From Pseudomonadota bacterium (GTDB taxonomy: Bacteria; Pseudomonadota; Alphaproteobacteria; Caulobacterales; Caulobacteraceae): 49,722 bases of DNA. The DNA is taken from the NCBI GenBank assembly GCA_021816155.1, contig JAKAZA010000009.1, positions 1-49,722 of the forward strand. Direction: 5' to 3'. This document shows positions 37,578 through 46,144 of this stretch, piece after piece. Each line of letters begins with the position of its first letter. The first letter of the stretch is position 1. Below the pieces are notes generated by a model, which was not told where the DNA came from, ran no database searches, and saw nothing but the letters and a program-made list of their open reading frames with translations. Position numbers and translations under genes: made by a program.

Positions 37578-39065
37578 ATGGTCAAGATCGCCATCGTGGG
37601 GCGGCCGAACGTCGGCAAGTCGACCCTGTTCAACCGGCTGGCGGGCCGGAAGCTCGCGCTTGTCGACGATCGGCCGGGTGTCACCCGAGACCGCCGGTTC
37701 GCCATGGGCCGGTTGGGCGACCTCGACCTTGAACTGATCGACACCGCCGGGTTCGAGGATGTGGCGGACGAGAGCCTGGAGGCGCGCATGCGGCGCCAGA
37801 CCGAACGTGCTCTCGACGAGGCGGACTTGGCGCTCTTCGTGATCGACGCGCGGGAAGGCGTCACGCCGCTCGACAAATCTTTCGCGACCTTGCTGCGACG
37901 CAGGGGCAAGCCGGTGATCCTGGTCGCGAACAAGGCCGAGGGCAGGGCGGGCGACGCCGGCTGGGCGGAGGCGTTCGGGCTCGGCTTCGGCGATCCCGTG
38001 GCGATCTCGGCCGAGCATGGCGAGGGGCTGTCGGAACTGTTCGACGCCATCGACGCCGCGCGTCCGGCCGAGCCCGTGCCGGAGACCGAAGGGGGCGAGC
38101 CGCCGCTCCGCATCGCCATCGTCGGGCGGCCGAACGCCGGCAAGTCCACCCTGCTCAACCGCCTGATCGGCGAGGACCGTCTGCTGACCGGGCCGGAGGC
38201 CGGCATCACGCGGGACGCCATCTCGGTCGACTGGGACTGGAACGGCCGGCGGGTGCGCCTCGTCGACACCGCCGGCTTGCGCCGCAAGGCCCGCGTCACC
38301 GAGGCGCTGGAGAAGCTCTCCACAGCCGACGCAATCCGCGCGATCACCTTCGCCGAAGTGGTCATCCTCGTGATGGATGCGACGCATCCATTCGAAACGC
38401 AGGACCTCCAGATCGCCGACCTCGTCGAGCGCGAGGGGCGGGCGCTGGTGTTCGTTCTGACCAAATGGGACTTGATCGAAGACGCGGCGGGACGCCTGAA
38501 GGCTTGCCAGGAGACCGCCGACCGCATGCTGCCGCAGTTGCGGGGCGCGCCGCTGGTGGCGCTTTCGGCGGAGACGGGGCGCGGGCTGGAGCGGTTGATG
38601 CCGGCGGTGGCCAAGGCTCACGCCGACTGGTCGACGAAGGTGAAGACCTCCGACCTCAACGCCTGGCTGCACCTGGCGATCGAACGCCATCCGCCGCCGA
38701 TGGTGAACGGTCGCCGCATCAAGCCGAAGTACGTCGCGCAGACCAAAGCTCGCCCGCCGACGTTCGTGCTCTTCGCCTCGCGCGCTGCGGCGATGACCGA
38801 CAGCTACAAGCGCTACCTGGTGAACTCGATCCGCCAGAGCTTCGATCTTCCGGGTACGCCGGTGAGACTCGCCGTGCGTGCCGGAAAAAATCCGTATGCA
38901 GATGATCTCGACGGCAAGCGGTCGTCGCCGCGCCCCCGCAAGGCGCCAAAGGCAGAGGCGGCTAAGCCCGGGCCCGGGCGTGCGCGGCCGTCCAGTCCTT
39001 CCAGGTCAGCGCGCGCTCCGGCAGGCCGGGGTCCGACGCGGCCGAAGCGAGGTCCACGATCATAG
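37578..39065 (+). CDS. der: ribosome-associated GTPase Der (EngA)
   Basis: Der has two tandem GTPase domains and a KH-like domain and is needed for 50S subunit assembly. The first G domain has [23 protein letters not shown] and NKAEG; the second has [27 protein letters not shown] and TKWDLIED. The KH-like domain (about 365-450) includes [20 protein letters not shown]. After NPYADD, where most homologues nearly end, there are about 45 extra residues of Lys/Pro/Arg/Ser-rich tail. The last 104 bases of the gene overlap the 3' end of the convergent SDR gene. The tail may be real, or a late frameshift may have replaced an earlier stop. Confidence 0.95.
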   Translation: MVKIAIVGRPNVGKSTLFNRLAGRKLALVDDRPGVTRDRRFAMGRLGDLDLELIDTAGFEDVADESLEARMRRQTERALDEADLALFVIDAREGVTPLDKSFATLLRRRGKPVILVANKAEGRAGDAGWAEAFGLGFGDPVAISAEHGEGLSELFDAIDAARPAEPVPETEGGEPPLRIAIVGRPNAGKSTLLNRLIGEDRLLTGPEAGITRDAISVDWDWNGRRVRLVDTAGLRRKARVTEALEKLSTADAIRAITFAEVVILVMDATHPFETQDLQIADLVEREGRALVFVLTKWDLIEDAAGRLKACQETADRMLPQLRGAPLVALSAETGRGLERLMPAVAKAHADWSTKVKTSDLNAWLHLAIERHPPPMVNGRRIKPKYVAQTKARPPTFVLFASRAAAMTDSYKRYLVNSIRQSFDLPGTPVRLAVRAGKNPYADDLDGKRSSPRPRKAPKAEAAKPGPGRARPSSPSRSARAPAGRGPTRPKRGPRS

Positions 39066-39717
39066 GTCCGATCTCGGACGGCGCGGTCAGCGTCGCAGGG
39101 TCCTCTCCGGGGAAGGCCTCAGCACGCAGGCCGGTGCGCATCTGGTTCGGGTCGACAAGCACTGCGCGGACGCCGGTGTGCTCGATCTCGTCGGCCCAGC
39201 AGCGCACCATCGCCTCGAGGCCGGCTTTCGTCGCCGCGTATATGCCCCAGAACGCCTTCGGGCGTATGGCGCGGCTCGAAGTGAGGAACAGCGCCCGCGC
39301 AGACGCGCTCTCGCGCAGCAGTGGCTCAAGCGAGCGGATCAGTCGATAGGCGCTGGTGAGGTTGGTGGCCACCACCTTGTCCCAGAGCCGTGGATCGACG
39401 TGCGCCATCGGCCATAGGCCGCCGAGCATGGCCGCGGCGTGCACGAGGACATCCAGCCGCTTATGGCGGCGGAAGATCTCGTAGCCGAGGGCGTCGATCC
39501 CGTCGCCTTCGGCAAGGTCCATCGGGACGAGAGTCGGGCGGTGGCCCCCGGCGGCCACGATCTCGTCGTCGAGCTCCTCGAGCGCGCCTTGCGTTCGTCC
39601 GACAGCGATCACGTGCGCGCCGGCCCGCGCCAGCGCGGACGCCGAGGCGCGCCCGATGCCGCGTGTGGCGCCGGTGACAAGCGCGATCCTGCCGGAGAGG
39701 GGAAGCGAGGTGGTCAT
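38962..39717 (-). CDS. SDR-family NAD(P)-dependent oxidoreductase
   Basis: A 251-residue short-chain dehydrogenase/reductase. The nucleotide-binding motif is [20 protein letters not shown], the NAG-like site is [11 protein letters not shown], and the catalytic residues are the Ser in LFLTSSRAI and the Tyr-Lys pair in [15 protein letters not shown]. After strand 2, [15 protein letters not shown] suggests NADP(H) preference because of the Arg. The substrate is not evident. It is downstream of the ProP-like transporter on the same strand (49-base gap). In Caulobacterales, as I recall, a related SDR sits right after purF, so this gene probably belonged to the purF neighbourhood. It overlaps the der 3' end by 104 bases. 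Confidence 0.9.
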   Translation of the reverse strand: MTTSLPLSGRIALVTGATRGIGRASASALARAGAHVIAVGRTQGALEELDDEIVAAGGHRPTLVPMDLAEGDGIDALGYEIFRRHKRLDVLVHAAAMLGGLWPMAHVDPRLWDKVVATNLTSAYRLIRSLEPLLRESASARALFLTSSRAIRPKAFWGIYAATKAGLEAMVRCWADEIEHTGVRAVLVDPNQMRTGLRAEAFPGEDPATLTAPSEIGPMIVDLASAASDPGLPERALTWKDWTAAHARARA

Positions 39718-39766
39718 GACGCGGCTTCTAGCGCATCGGCGCTACGCGCGCCCAGCCCGGCGCGCA

Positions 39767-41098
39767 TCATGCGCCGGACCGCGCTTCTCGGCGCGGAATT
39801 CGCTGGCCGTGCAGGCTCGCGCCGGCTGTTTCGATTGTGAAGCAGAGCGCCGCCATTCCGACCGCGCAGGACGCCATCATCGTGTACGCCGGAACGAACA
39901 GGTCATGTGTCCGTCCGATCAGCCAGGAATTGAAGACCGGCGCACCCCCGCCGAAGATCGAGGTCGCGACGTTGTAGGCGAGGGCGAACCCGGCGAAGCG
40001 GACACGCGTCGGGAACATCGCCGGGAAGGTTGCGGAGATCGTAGCGAGCTGCGGCGCGTAGAGCACGCCGAGCACGACGAACCCGACCAGCGCGCCGGCC
40101 ACGCCCGTGCTCATCATTGCGTAGATCGGAAGCGCCAGCATGAAGAGGCCTCCGAGCGAAAACCACCACATGGGCTTGCGGCCCACGCGGTCCGACAGCG
40201 CACCGGCGAACGGCAGCAGGGTCATCATGAACAGCATCCCGACGATGGGGACGGCCAGCGCCGTCTCGGTCGACAGGCGCAGCTGAAGCCGGAAGTAGGT
40301 CGGCATGTAGCTGAGCAGCGTGTAGTTCACGACGTTCAGTGCGATCACGAGCCCGCTCATGGTGAGGATCGGGCGCCAGTGCCGGGTCAACAGGCGCGTC
40401 AGCGGGACGCGGGCGGGCTCTTTCTCCGCGAGGAAGACGGGGGTCTCACCGACCCTCGACCGGAGATAGAAGCCGACGAACGCAAGGGGCGCCGCGCCGA
40501 AGAAAGGCAATCGCCAGCCCCAGTCGCGCATGGCGACCGGTCCCAGGAGCAGCGAGCCGCCCAGCATGAGCAGCGCCCCGACTGAGAAGCCGGAAAGCGT
40601 GCCGAATTCGAGAAAGCTGCCGAAGAAGCCGCGCCGCGCATCGGGCGCATGCTCCGCCATGAACGTCGCCGCGCCGCCGTACTCACCGCCGGTGGAGAAC
40701 CCCTGCAGCATCCGCAGCAGGATCAGCAGGGTCGGGGCCCAGAACCCGGCGGCGGCGTAGGTGGGCAGCAGACCGACGCCGAAGGTCGCGCCGGCCATCA
40801 GGACGATCGTGGCGGCCATCACGCCTCGTCGTCCGATGCGATCGCCAAGCGATCCCCAGAACGCCCCGCCGAGCGGGCGCATGAGAAAGGAGATTGCGAA
40901 GACGCCGAGCGCGAACAAGGTCGCCTGCTGCATCTTTCCAGGAAACAGAGCGACGGCGATGTAGGTCACGCCATAGGCGTAGATGCCGTAGTCGAACCAC
41001 TCCGTCGCGTTGCCGATGGCCGATGCGGCGACGGCGCGGCGAACATCCCGTGTGGTGGCGACGGCTGCGCCCCGGGCGCGATGATCCAGCGTCTTCAC
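39767..41098 (-). CDS. ProP-like MFS transporter (metabolite:H+ symporter family)
   Basis: A 443-residue, 12-helix transporter of the metabolite:H+ symporter branch. Family landmarks are NATEWFDYGIYAYGVTYIAV, GRRGVMAATIVLMAGATFGVG, LLRMLQGFSTGGEYGGAATF and MAEHAPDARRGFFGSFLEFG. The closest known style is E. coli ProP, which imports proline, betaine and ectoine. Unlike ProP, this protein has no C-terminal coiled coil. GTG at 41098 is chosen because GGAAAG lies upstream; an in-frame TTG at 41116 would add six residues. It follows marR by 98 bases on the same strand and diverges from ectABCD, so uptake of a compatible solute is a reasonable inference. Confidence 0.83.
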   Translation of the reverse strand: MKTLDHRARGAAVATTRDVRRAVAASAIGNATEWFDYGIYAYGVTYIAVALFPGKMQQATLFALGVFAISFLMRPLGGAFWGSLGDRIGRRGVMAATIVLMAGATFGVGLLPTYAAAGFWAPTLLILLRMLQGFSTGGEYGGAATFMAEHAPDARRGFFGSFLEFGTLSGFSVGALLMLGGSLLLGPVAMRDWGWRLPFFGAAPLAFVGFYLRSRVGETPVFLAEKEPARVPLTRLLTRHWRPILTMSGLVIALNVVNYTLLSYMPTYFRLQLRLSTETALAVPIVGMLFMMTLLPFAGALSDRVGRKPMWWFSLGGLFMLALPIYAMMSTGVAGALVGFVVLGVLYAPQLATISATFPAMFPTRVRFAGFALAYNVATSIFGGGAPVFNSWLIGRTHDLFVPAYTMMASCAVGMAALCFTIETAGASLHGQRIPRREARSGA

Positions 41099-41196
41099 CT
41101 CGTGCTTTCCTTTCAACGAAGAGGCGCGCGGCGCCGGAAGGGGCGCGGCCGATGCGTCTCGGAGACTTCGCGCATGCGGCCGCAGCGGCCAGCGCG

Positions 41197-41679
41197 TCAG
41201 ACGGTGCGGTCGGCCGCGCTGGCTTCAGCGAGGGGCGAGGCGGCCGTTTCCGTATCGTCGAGCAACTCCCCGAGCCGTTCGAGGGCGGCGAGGATCATGG
41301 CCTGCTCCCAGGGCGCCAACTCGCCGAAGCGCCTGCTGAACTGCGCACGGAGCAGGTTTGGCGCGGTCTCCAGCACCGACTTGCCCTTCGACGTGACGGC
41401 CAGCAGTTGCTGGCGTCGATCGCCCTCGTTGCGGCGTCGGCTGGCAAGGCCCTCGGCTTCGAGGCGGTCCATGATGTTGGTGACCGTCGCCTGGCTGAGC
41501 TGCAGCCGCATCGCGATGGAGCCCGGGGTCGTCTGGCCGCGACGCTCGACCTCCTGGAGGACGAGAAGCTGCGAAGCCGTGAGGCCGGTCTCCGCCGCCA
41601 GACGCCGTCCGCTGAGGTCCGCCGCGCGAAGGATGCGGCGCAGGGCTCGGAGCGCAGCGTTGGTGAGATCGGCATCCAC
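41197..41679 (-). CDS. MarR-family regulator, likely of the ectoine genes (EctR-like)
   Basis: A 160-residue winged-helix regulator of the MarR family. The recognition region reads TASQLLVLQEVERRGQTTPG, then IAMRLQLSQATVTNIMDRLE and LASRRRNEGDRRQQLLAVTS (the wing, with the DRR motif). It diverges from ectA with a 198-base gap. MarR-type repressors (EctR, CosR) control ectoine genes in several halotolerant bacteria, which supports the role. GTG at 41679 is the start; an ATG a few bases upstream is in another frame. A perfect 13-bp palindrome lies 46 bases upstream and overlaps a likely marR promoter, so autorepression is likely. The C-terminal 30 residues are Ala/Glu-rich and not conserved. 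Confidence 0.87.
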   Translation of the reverse strand: MDADLTNAALRALRRILRAADLSGRRLAAETGLTASQLLVLQEVERRGQTTPGSIAMRLQLSQATVTNIMDRLEAEGLASRRRNEGDRRQQLLAVTSKGKSVLETAPNLLRAQFSRRFGELAPWEQAMILAALERLGELLDDTETAASPLAEASAADRTV

Positions 41680-41725
41680 ACCTCATGGCTACCGCCGACC
41701 GCGCCGGGCCGCCACGGTTATTTAT

Positions 41726-41738
41726 TTCGATAATCGAA
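41726..41738. promoter_or_regulatory. 13-bp palindromic operator candidate for the MarR/EctR regulator
   Basis: TTCGATAATCGAA is a perfect dyad around one central base, set in an AT-rich patch (TTATTTATTTCGATAATCGA) in otherwise GC-rich DNA. Size and symmetry fit a MarR dimer. It lies 46 bases from the marR start and 139 from the ectA start. Confidence 0.55.
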
Positions 41739-41755
41739 GGGTGTGGCAAGGTCAA
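41727..41755 (-). promoter_or_regulatory. sigma-70-like promoter candidate for marR
   Basis: On the minus strand TTGACC (41755-41750) is followed after 17 bases by TATCGA (41732-41727). The palindrome covers this -10, which fits repression by the gene's own product. The -10 is a moderate match only. Confidence 0.35.
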
Positions 41756-41877
41756 CGCGACTGACTAACTTGTGACGCCGCCGTAACTTGCCTGTGAGTT
41801 GAGGCCGATTTGGGTTGAACCAGCGACGTCGAGCCGCATTCTAAACCTGACCCGGGCGGCTTCGTCGCAGATGCCGG

Positions 41878-42465
41878 ATGGCAAGAATTTCGGAAATGGA
41901 AATAGTGTTGGCGCGACTTGAACCTGCATGCGGCTATCGCGGCGCGCTTGGGCCGCCATTGGATCTGATGCTGCGCATGCCGCGTCCGACCGATGGGCCC
42001 GCAATCACGCGGCTGATCGCCGACTGTCCGCCGCTCGATGTCAACTCGGCCTACTGCAATCTGCTGCAGTGCGCCCACTTCGCCGACACCTGCGTGGCGG
42101 CGATCGAGGATGGCCTTCTGAAGGGGTGGATATCGGGCTATCGCCCCCCGTCCGATCCCGGGCAGATCTTCGTCTGGCAAGTCGCCGTGCACCCCGAGGC
42201 TCGAGGCCGAGGGCTTGGCGCGCGCATGCTGGGCGAGCTGGTGTCTCGCCCGTGGGTCAGCGACGCTCGCGCGCTCACCGCCACAATCACCGCCGCCAAC
42301 GCGGGATCGTGGGCGCTGTTCGCGGCGTTCGCTCGGCGGCGTGGCCTCAAGCTCACCGCGTCGCTCCGGTTTCAAGCCGACGTTCACTTCCAGGGCAGCC
42401 ACGACAGCGAATGGGAGATCTCGATCGCCCTTTCCAGCGCCTGCCCGCAGACCAAGGAGCCTTGA
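41878..42465 (+). CDS. ectA: L-2,4-diaminobutyrate N-gamma-acetyltransferase
   Basis: EctA is a GNAT acetyltransferase that makes N-gamma-acetyl-diaminobutyrate, the second step of ectoine synthesis after EctB. Family landmarks are MPRPTDGPAITRLIADCPPL, DVNSAYCNLLQCAHFADTC, the acetyl-CoA-binding WQVAVHPEARGRGLGARML and ALTATITAANAGSWALFAAF. At 195 residues it is standard. ATG at 41878 is used; ATG 41896 is also in frame and no strong Shine-Dalgarno separates them. ectB starts inside its stop codon (TGATG). A weak sigma-70-like promoter (TTGAAC at 41815, TTCTAA 18 bases on) may lie upstream, downstream of the MarR palindrome. Confidence 0.95.
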   Translation: MARISEMEIVLARLEPACGYRGALGPPLDLMLRMPRPTDGPAITRLIADCPPLDVNSAYCNLLQCAHFADTCVAAIEDGLLKGWISGYRPPSDPGQIFVWQVAVHPEARGRGLGARMLGELVSRPWVSDARALTATITAANAGSWALFAAFARRRGLKLTASLRFQADVHFQGSHDSEWEISIALSSACPQTKEP

Positions 42466-43775
42466 TGACCGTCCAGATCCGCCCCGCTCCCACGGCGTCG
42501 CCCTATGCGGGCCGCCTCTACGAGCGCCTGGAGTCGCAGGTGCGCAGCTACTCGCGGGCGATGCCGCGGCAGTTCGCCCGCGCCGAAGGCGTGTGGATGT
42601 ACGACAGCCTGGGCGGGCGGTACCTGGACTTCCTCTCGGGCTGCTCGTCGCTGAACTACGGTCACAACCATCCGGCGCTGAAGGCGGCGCTGATGGACTA
42701 CATCGCGAACGACGGGATCGCGCACAGCCTGGATCTCCACACCGAGGCGAAGGCCGCGTTCCTGCGGACGTTCGACGAGGTGATCCTGCGCCCCAGGGGG
42801 CTCGTCTATCGGGCGATGTTCACCGGGCCGACCGGTACGAACGCGGTCGAGGCGGCTCTGAAACTGGCCCGCAAGGTCACCGGCCGCACCCAGGTCGTCG
42901 CGTTCACCAACGGCTTCCACGGCATGACGCTCGGGGCCCTCTCGTGCACCGGCAACGCCGCCAAGCGCGACGGCGCGGGCGTGCCGCTGACGTACGTGAC
43001 CCACGAGCCGTATGACGGATACTTCGGGCCGGACGTCGACACTACAGCCCTGCTCGAAAGGCGCCTTCGCGACCACTCCGCCGGGCTGGACGCGCCGGCC
43101 GCGATCCTGGTCGAGGCGGTGCAAGGCGAGGGGGGGCTGCAGGCGGCATCGCCCGCCTGGCTGCTGCGGATCGCCGAGGTCGCCCGGGAGCACGGCGCGC
43201 TGCTCATCCTGGACGACATCCAGGCTGGCTGTGGCCGCACCGGCCCATTCTTCAGCTTCGAGGGCATGGGCTTCGTTCCCGATATAGTGACTATGGCCAA
43301 GTCGCTGTCAGGCATGGGCTCGCCGTTCGCGCTCACGCTGCTGCGGCCCGAGCTCGACGTCTGGAGCCCGGGCGAGCACAACGGCACTTTCCGTGGCAAC
43401 AACCATGCGTTCGTCACCGCAACTGCGGCGCTGCGCCTGTTCTGGAGCGACGGGCGCTTCGAGGCTGACGTGCGTCGCCGCGGAGGCCTGCTGGGGCGTC
43501 GGCTGGATGCGATCGCCAGGTCGCTCGGGCTCTCGGTTCGTGGACGCGGGATGATGCGCGGGCTCGTCACCGGTTCCGGCGAGATCGCCGCTGCGATCAC
43601 GCGGCTGGCGTTCGCGAAGGGCCTGATCATCGAGACCAGCGGCTCCGATGACGAGGTGGTCAAGGTGCTGGCGCCGCTCGTGATCGACGACGACGTGCTG
43701 GCGATGGGGCTGGACATCCTCGAGGACTGCGCGCGGCAGGTCTTGTCGGCGCCGTTGCGCGTGGCGGCGGAGTAG
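42465..43775 (+). CDS. ectB: diaminobutyrate--2-oxoglutarate transaminase
   Basis: EctB converts L-aspartate-beta-semialdehyde and glutamate to L-2,4-diaminobutyrate, the first committed step. It is a class III PLP aminotransferase of 436 residues. Landmarks are [60 protein letters not shown] and the Schiff-base Lys279 in [31 protein letters not shown] is characteristic of EctB. ATG 42465 is chosen because it shares a base with the ectA stop; the same frame is open further upstream but that part lies within ectA. No specialised aspartokinase (ask_ect) follows the cluster, so precursor comes from the general pathway. Confidence 0.96.
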   Translation: MTVQIRPAPTASPYAGRLYERLESQVRSYSRAMPRQFARAEGVWMYDSLGGRYLDFLSGCSSLNYGHNHPALKAALMDYIANDGIAHSLDLHTEAKAAFLRTFDEVILRPRGLVYRAMFTGPTGTNAVEAALKLARKVTGRTQVVAFTNGFHGMTLGALSCTGNAAKRDGAGVPLTYVTHEPYDGYFGPDVDTTALLERRLRDHSAGLDAPAAILVEAVQGEGGLQAASPAWLLRIAEVAREHGALLILDDIQAGCGRTGPFFSFEGMGFVPDIVTMAKSLSGMGSPFALTLLRPELDVWSPGEHNGTFRGNNHAFVTATAALRLFWSDGRFEADVRRRGGLLGRRLDAIARSLGLSVRGRGMMRGLVTGSGEIAAAITRLAFAKGLIIETSGSDDEVVKVLAPLVIDDDVLAMGLDILEDCARQVLSAPLRVAAE

Positions 43776-43779
43776 CTCC

Positions 43780-44187
43780 GTGATCGTGCGCGAACTCGAG
43801 AAGGTCCGTGGCGGCGACCGCCACGTCCGGACGCCGGGCTGGGACAGCGTGCGCCTGTTGCTACAGGCCGACGGCGTGGGATTCTCGTTCCATATCACCA
43901 CGCTCTACGCCGGCCAGGAACTGACCATGTGGTACCGCCATCACATCGAGGCCGTGTACGTCGTGAGCGGGGAGGGCGAGATCGAGGATCTCGCCCAGCG
44001 AACGACGCACGCGCTGAGGCCGGGCGTCCTCTACGCTCTCGACGAGCACGACCGGCACGTCGTGCGGCCGATCACGGATATCGTCTGTGTGTGCGTGTTC
44101 AACCCGCCGGTGACTGGGCGCGAAGTGCACGATGAAACCGGAGCCTACCCTTCGCCCGCGGACATGGCGGAGGCCCGCCTTGACTGA
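43780..44187 (+). CDS. ectC: ectoine synthase
   Basis: EctC is a metal-dependent cupin that closes N-gamma-acetyl-diaminobutyrate to ectoine with loss of water. The 135-residue length is typical. Landmarks are [70 protein letters not shown] and [19 protein letters not shown]. The Glu in HIEAVYV, a Tyr in VLYALDEHD and a His in EHDRHVV match the iron-ligand positions of the studied enzyme. GTG 43780 follows GGAG by nine bases, four bases after the ectB stop. ectD begins eight bases before this gene's stop, so the four ect genes form one operon. Confidence 0.96.
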   Translation: MIVRELEKVRGGDRHVRTPGWDSVRLLLQADGVGFSFHITTLYAGQELTMWYRHHIEAVYVVSGEGEIEDLAQRTTHALRPGVLYALDEHDRHVVRPITDIVCVCVFNPPVTGREVHDETGAYPSPADMAEARLD

Positions 44188-45121
44188 GCTGCGCAGAGCC
44201 ACGCCCGACCTCTATCCGTCGCGAGGGGAGCCGTCGCGGGGGCCCTCGCACCGGCTCGATCCGGTCGTGCATGGCGCTTGGCGTCCCGACGCGCCGATTT
44301 CGCTGGCGCAGGCGCGGACGTTCGAGACGGAGGGTTTCCTGGCGCTAGACGCCCTGTTCGCCCCCGACGAGGTGGCGCTGCTGCAGTCGTCGGCCGCCGG
44401 CCTGCTCGCCGATCCCGGCGCGCTGCCATCCGACGTCGTCGTCCGTGAGCCTGGCAGCGACGAGGTGCGCTCGATCTTTGATGTGCACCTTCACAGCGCC
44501 CTGATGGCGCGACTGGCTGCCGACGCCCGCATCGTCGACATCGCTCGCTTCCTGCTTGGGGACGAGGTCTACGTCCACCAGTCGCGATTGAATTACAAGC
44601 CGGGTTTCGACGGGAAGGAGTTCTACTGGCACTCCGATTTCGAGACCTGGCATGTCGAGGACGGGATGCCGCGGATGCGCGCGCTCTCAGTCCTGATCCT
44701 CCTGGCCGAGAACACCGAGCACAACGGCCCCCTCATGGTGATGCCGGGCTCGCATCGGCTTTATCTCGCCTGCGGCGGCGCGACTCCGGACGACCACTAC
44801 CTGAGCTCGCTCAAGAAGCAGGAGTACGGTGTTCCGGACCGCTTGAGCCTCGCGGAGCTGGCCAGTCGGCAGGGCATCGTCTCGATCATCGGGCGGCCCG
44901 GGCTTGTGGCGCTTTTCGATTGCAACCTGATGCACGGCTCGAACGGGAACATCACGCCTCAGCCGAGAAGCAACGCCTTTCTCGTCTACAACGCCGTGTC
45001 GAACCGGCCCGAGCGGCCGTTCGGGGCGGCGCGGGCGCGACCAGACTTCCTCGCGGCGAGGAGCGCAGAGCCGATCGAGCCGGCGCGTGGGCGGCTGACG
45101 GCGGGCGCCGCCGAGCCGTGA
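44180..45121 (+). CDS. ectD: ectoine 5-hydroxylase
   Basis: EctD is an Fe(II)/2-oxoglutarate dioxygenase that turns ectoine into 5-hydroxyectoine, a better protectant under heat and dehydration. The iron triad is His151 and Asp153 in [11 protein letters not shown], and His252 in [12 protein letters not shown]. The EctD signature of about 17 residues is present as [13 protein letters not shown] then [12 protein letters not shown]. The length of 313 residues fits. TTG at 44180 overlaps ectC by eight bases; an earlier in-frame ATG at 44132 lies well inside ectC. The C-terminal 25 residues are Ala/Arg-rich and variable. The gene ends six bases before the convergent BASS transporter. Confidence 0.95.
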   Translation: MTELRRATPDLYPSRGEPSRGPSHRLDPVVHGAWRPDAPISLAQARTFETEGFLALDALFAPDEVALLQSSAAGLLADPGALPSDVVVREPGSDEVRSIFDVHLHSALMARLAADARIVDIARFLLGDEVYVHQSRLNYKPGFDGKEFYWHSDFETWHVEDGMPRMRALSVLILLAENTEHNGPLMVMPGSHRLYLACGGATPDDHYLSSLKKQEYGVPDRLSLAELASRQGIVSIIGRPGLVALFDCNLMHGSNGNITPQPRSNAFLVYNAVSNRPERPFGAARARPDFLAARSAEPIEPARGRLTAGAAEP

Positions 45122-45127
45122 ACCGCG

Positions 45128-46144
45128 TCAGGAAGACGCTGGGGCCGGCGATGGCCGGGCGATCGCCTCGGCCCCGCGCGGCTCGACGCCGCGCGCAGCA
45201 TAGCGTTGGGCGATCACGGCGCAGGCCATGAGCTGCAACTGGTGGAATAGCATCAGGGGCAGCACGATGAGGCCGACGCTGGCGGCGGGAAAGAGGATGC
45301 TGGCCATCGGCACGCCCGAGGCGAGGCTCTTCTTGGAGCCACAGAACACGATGGCGATCTCGTCGGCCTTGTCGAAGCCGAGGCGGCGCGCTGCGAACGC
45401 CGTCGTGACAAGTATGAACGCAAGCAGCGCCGCGCAGACGAGGATCAGGAGCCCGATCTGGGCCGCCGAGACCTTGTGCCAGATGCCCTGTACAACCGCA
45501 TCGCTGAAGGCGCCGTAGACGATGAGCAGGATCGATCCGCGGTCGACCAGCCCGACCAGCTTCGCGCGCCGCTTCATCCATCCCGCGATCCAGATGCGGG
45601 CGACCTGGCCCGCCACGAAAGGCAGGAGCAGCTGCGCTGCGATCGCCTCGGCCTCGCCGAACGGCGAGCCGGCGCCACGCACGCCCAGCACGACCGCCGC
45701 CGCGACCGGCGTGATGAAGATGCCGAACAGGTTCGAGGCCGAGGCGGCGCAGACCGCCGCCGCCACGTTGCCGCGCGCCACCGACGTGAAGGCGATCGAC
45801 GACTGCACGGTGGACGGCAGGCAGCAGAGGAAGACCACGCCGGTCGCCAGCGTGGTCGGCATGATCGCGGAGGGCAACCGCGCCAACGCGAGGCCGGCGA
45901 GCGGGAAGAGGACGAATGTCGCGGCGAGGATGACGAGGTGCAGCCGCCAATGTGTGATCCCCGCCAGCACCGCCTCGCGCGACAGTTTCGCGCCGTGAAG
46001 GAAGAAGAGCAGGGCAATCACCAGCTCGGTGATGAGCCCGAAGTTGGCCGCGACCTCCCCGCGCACGGGCAGCACGCTGGCCAGCGCCACCATGCTCACG
46101 ATCGCCAGCACGTAGCGGTCGGGCGCGAGCCAGCGCCAGTTCAC
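45128..46144 (-). CDS. bile acid:sodium symporter (BASS/SBF-like) family transporter
   Basis: A 338-residue membrane protein with about ten hydrophobic helices, of the SBF-like branch of the BASS family. Landmarks are LVIALLFFLHGAKLSREAVL, VFLCCLPSTVQSSIAFTSVA with the conserved PSTVQSS core, ASNLFGIFITPV and IVFCGSKKSLASGVPMASIL. The family carries sodium-coupled organic anions; few bacterial members have a known substrate. GTG at 46144 overlaps the purF stop (GTGA), so it is probably the last gene of radA-cvpA-purF. A link to ectoine is possible by adjacency but the genes converge. The C-terminus is Ala/Pro/Arg-rich and cytosolic. Confidence 0.87.
   Translation of the reverse strand: MNWRWLAPDRYVLAIVSMVALASVLPVRGEVAANFGLITELVIALLFFLHGAKLSREAVLAGITHWRLHLVILAATFVLFPLAGLALARLPSAIMPTTLATGVVFLCCLPSTVQSSIAFTSVARGNVAAAVCAASASNLFGIFITPVAAAVVLGVRGAGSPFGEAEAIAAQLLLPFVAGQVARIWIAGWMKRRAKLVGLVDRGSILLIVYGAFSDAVVQGIWHKVSAAQIGLLILVCAALLAFILVTTAFAARRLGFDKADEIAIVFCGSKKSLASGVPMASILFPAASVGLIVLPLMLFHQLQLMACAVIAQRYAARGVEPRGAEAIARPSPAPASS

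Noticed and set aside
41928-43775. A possible 615-residue fusion upstream of ectB
   Set aside because: The first 179 codons are a shifted-frame shadow of ectA. The EctB family starts at ATG 42465.
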